Of a stretch of 64,000 nt of DNA, positions 62,063 through 64,000 are shown in pieces; position 1 is the first letter of the stretch, and every line of letters begins with the position of its first letter. The translations under genes were made by a program, and so were the position numbers. Source of the stretch: Arenicola marina (lineage: Eukaryota > Annelida > Polychaeta > Arenicolidae); the NCBI GenBank assembly GCA_964019135.1, contig OZ025258.1, positions 31,304,186 through 31,368,185 on the forward strand, read 5' to 3'. Below the pieces are notes generated by a model. That model was not told the origin of the DNA. It saw only the letters and a program-made list of their open reading frames with translations, and did no database searches.

Positions 62063-64000
62063 ATGAGGAAGGAGGACTGCTTCCTCTGCCTTATGGATCA
62101 CTGGTGTGAAGCTCAGGCCCTGCCCCTTTCTTTAGACCAACAATCCGGATCAGTGGAGACAGGGGAATCCCACCAATCCCGAACGAGCCCCTCAATAGGG
62201 ATACACTCTCCCGTTATAATGATCACAATGTATTATGTTACCTGCTGGCAGAATCCCTGCCAGTCGACCCTCCCAAGCCAGACGTGTCTCCCTGGTAACC
62301 AGTGTCACCGGGAAGTATCATGGGATCCAGTAGTTCCTACCACCCAGAGATCCAGGTGTTTTTTTTGGGGGGAGGGGGTATGGGAGAAGAGAGATGGCGG
62401 GAGGGGGCGGGGGGGGGGTGCCTCGGTCGTGTTATGCTGCGGTTATTAAACTCTCCTTAGTATGGCTGTCTATTCCGGATACGGCTGCACCCTGTCGGGA
62501 TCGGGCCAGCCCCTCCTGGCGGGATCCGGACGTGGCTCGGGCAGGTGATCGCAGCGGGATCAGCGGGAGATCCGGATTCCGCTAAAATGATTGGTGGCCC
62601 CGCTAAATATCCTGATGATGCCAATCGCTCGATCTTCGGGAGTGTGGGGCGACGGAACCCTACCTCCCTTACCTCACCCACACTGGGATTTTTTTTCCTT
62701 CCGGATTGCGCTGGGGTGTGGGAGTGTAGGGTGGGGTGGGGTGGGGGTGAACAGTGGGGTTATGATTTCGCACGTGTCTACGGGATCCGCTGTCGGGAGC
62801 CCCCTGCCGGGAACCCTCGCTCGCTCTGTATTGTTCCCCGCTACGCCACAGCGGGATCTCGGAAAGAGAATCCCGATTTCGGATGTGGATGTCCGTGTGT
62901 TTTGTTTAGGATCGCTACGCCAACCCGTGCGCTAGTTCTGGAGTATGAACCGCTCTCCGCCTCTCTGTTTCTGTTTCTGTCTCTCTCTAGCGGAGTGCAA
63001 AATAAACGTGCACGGCAAAGTTTTCATAAAACAGCTAAACGAGACTAGTTGTCGACAGGTGGCGCTGCGGGATTCTGGATCTATCGCCGGAATAAGCGGC
63101 AGGCCGCGGATCCGGAGACTGTTAGGTGGTCGTGGCGCTCTCCGGTGGCTGCAAGCTGCAGCAATAGGCTGTCTCTCTCAGCCTTTACACCCAGTCTCTC
63201 CTCGTCCTGCTGCTTTGTCCGGATCTCTCGTTCTCTAAGTTGTACCCGCCAGGATTCCCATGGTATCACAAGGTATCGTCCGCCAATGTCGTTCAGTTTA
63301 GGATAATTCCGCAGTCTCCCGGATTGTTCCGGATATTGTCGCTGATGCTGTCTGCGTACGCAGGGACGTTCGGGATCCCGGATTGTCCGTCTCGGTTGAA
63401 GCGACCTGGATCCTGTGTCTCCTGGATCGAGTGTCGGTCTCGGGCGCCACCCACTGCTTCGGACTCCCTGGAGCCGCTACAAGAATGCCAATCGCCCCAG
63501 GTCTGGATCACAAATCTGTCTTTGCCCCGGGCCGCGGGGGGTTTCATTAAGTTCTCGTCTGGCGCAGTTTGAGCCAATCAACACCCGCAAGCCCTTCAGG
63601 ATCCCGCCGCTCAATGCGGAGCCCCGCCCGCGCTGGGGGCCGCGCCAGGCCCAGCCGCTGGGTGCTGGCAGTGGGGATCCCGACGAAATCCGGACGCCTG
63701 TCAGTCACAGGCTTTGGGAGGAGCCTCTAGCCGTGGAGAGGCATTGTGCGTCCTGGCAGTGGATGCTGGTAGTGGTGGAGGGGGGCGGGAGTGGGATAGT
63801 GGTGCGCGGGGGGGTGGGGGGGAGGGGGGGGCATTGGGTCTTGGCCAGGGTCAGATAGGAGGTAGGGATGGGCTGAGAGGCATTAGGTGAGGGTGGGGAT
63901 GGGCGGGAAGTCATTACATGGGTGGAGATGCGGTGGGGGGGGGGGGGGGGTCATTGTTCTACGGGAAGGACTGGATGTGGGGAGGGTCATTATTATAAGG
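62063..64000 (-). promoter_or_regulatory. 5' flank, 5' UTR and probable promoter region of Tbx1/10
   Basis: GC-rich region directly before the first ATG in gene sense, with an in-frame TAA at 62132-62134. It is dense in GGATC, TCCGGAT and CGGGATC words between about 62144 and 63690, which are not in a tandem frame. G-runs lie at 62365-62380, 62400-62418 and 63780-63835. No clear TATA box was seen. Start site and any upstream non-coding exon cannot be placed without transcripts. Several weak frames of about 100-167 codons occur and are not supported. Confidence 0.45.

Overview
The window is a stretch of animal (metazoan) nuclear DNA carrying one recognisable protein-coding gene, a T-box transcription factor of the Tbx1/Tbx10 class, on the minus strand. 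Seven coding exons can be placed by protein similarity, canonical GT-AG borders and matching codon phases: 61684-62062, 28932-29256, 10738-11011, 9999-10151, 8569-8636, 5513-5628 and 3711-4057. Joined in phase they give 1662 nt, a 553-residue protein with an N-terminal His/Gln/Ser-rich region, a complete T-box at about residues 208-400, and a C-terminal tail holding a KSRPAPY motif and an alanine run also seen in vertebrate TBX1. The start codon is the least certain point.

Layout, in + strand order. 1-3710: 3' flank and possible 3' UTR, with three minisatellites. 3711-11011: exons 7 to 3 and introns 6 to 3. 11012-28931: intron 2 (17.9 kb). 28932-29256: exon 2. 29257-61683: intron 1 (32.4 kb), which holds the largest tandem arrays. 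61684-62062: exon 1. 62063-64000: GC-rich 5' flank and probable promoter region.

The striking property of the window is its load of minisatellites. More than a dozen separate tandem arrays, with units from 8 to 71 bp, cover roughly 18 kb; the largest are a 46-bp unit array of 7.6 kb, a 37-bp unit array of 3.8 kb, a 16-bp unit array of 2.6 kb and an 18-bp unit array of 1.3 kb. Most long open reading frames in the window are by-products of these arrays or of G/C-rich tracts. Two arrays stand out. One, at 9401-9998, is built from the exon 4/intron 4 border of the T-box gene, so that 18 copies of the 5' splice site stand in a row. The other, at 58775-59210, repeats a 28-bp unit carrying a CRE-type site (TGACGTCA) next to an E-box. 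A 392-bp non-autonomous DNA transposon with 50-bp inverted repeats and a 9-bp target duplication sits at 55889-56280. Several close matches to the CTCF core motif occur in introns 1 and 2.

Organism: the single Tbx1/10-type gene, the close T-box similarity to chordate Tbx1, the compact T-box exons with very long flanking introns, and the minisatellites (including one overlapping an exon-intron border, a type I recall being reported in amphioxus) make a cephalochordate such as Branchiostoma my best guess, at moderate confidence. Another marine invertebrate cannot be excluded from this sequence alone. I saw no rRNA, convincing tRNA, CRISPR array or retroelement.
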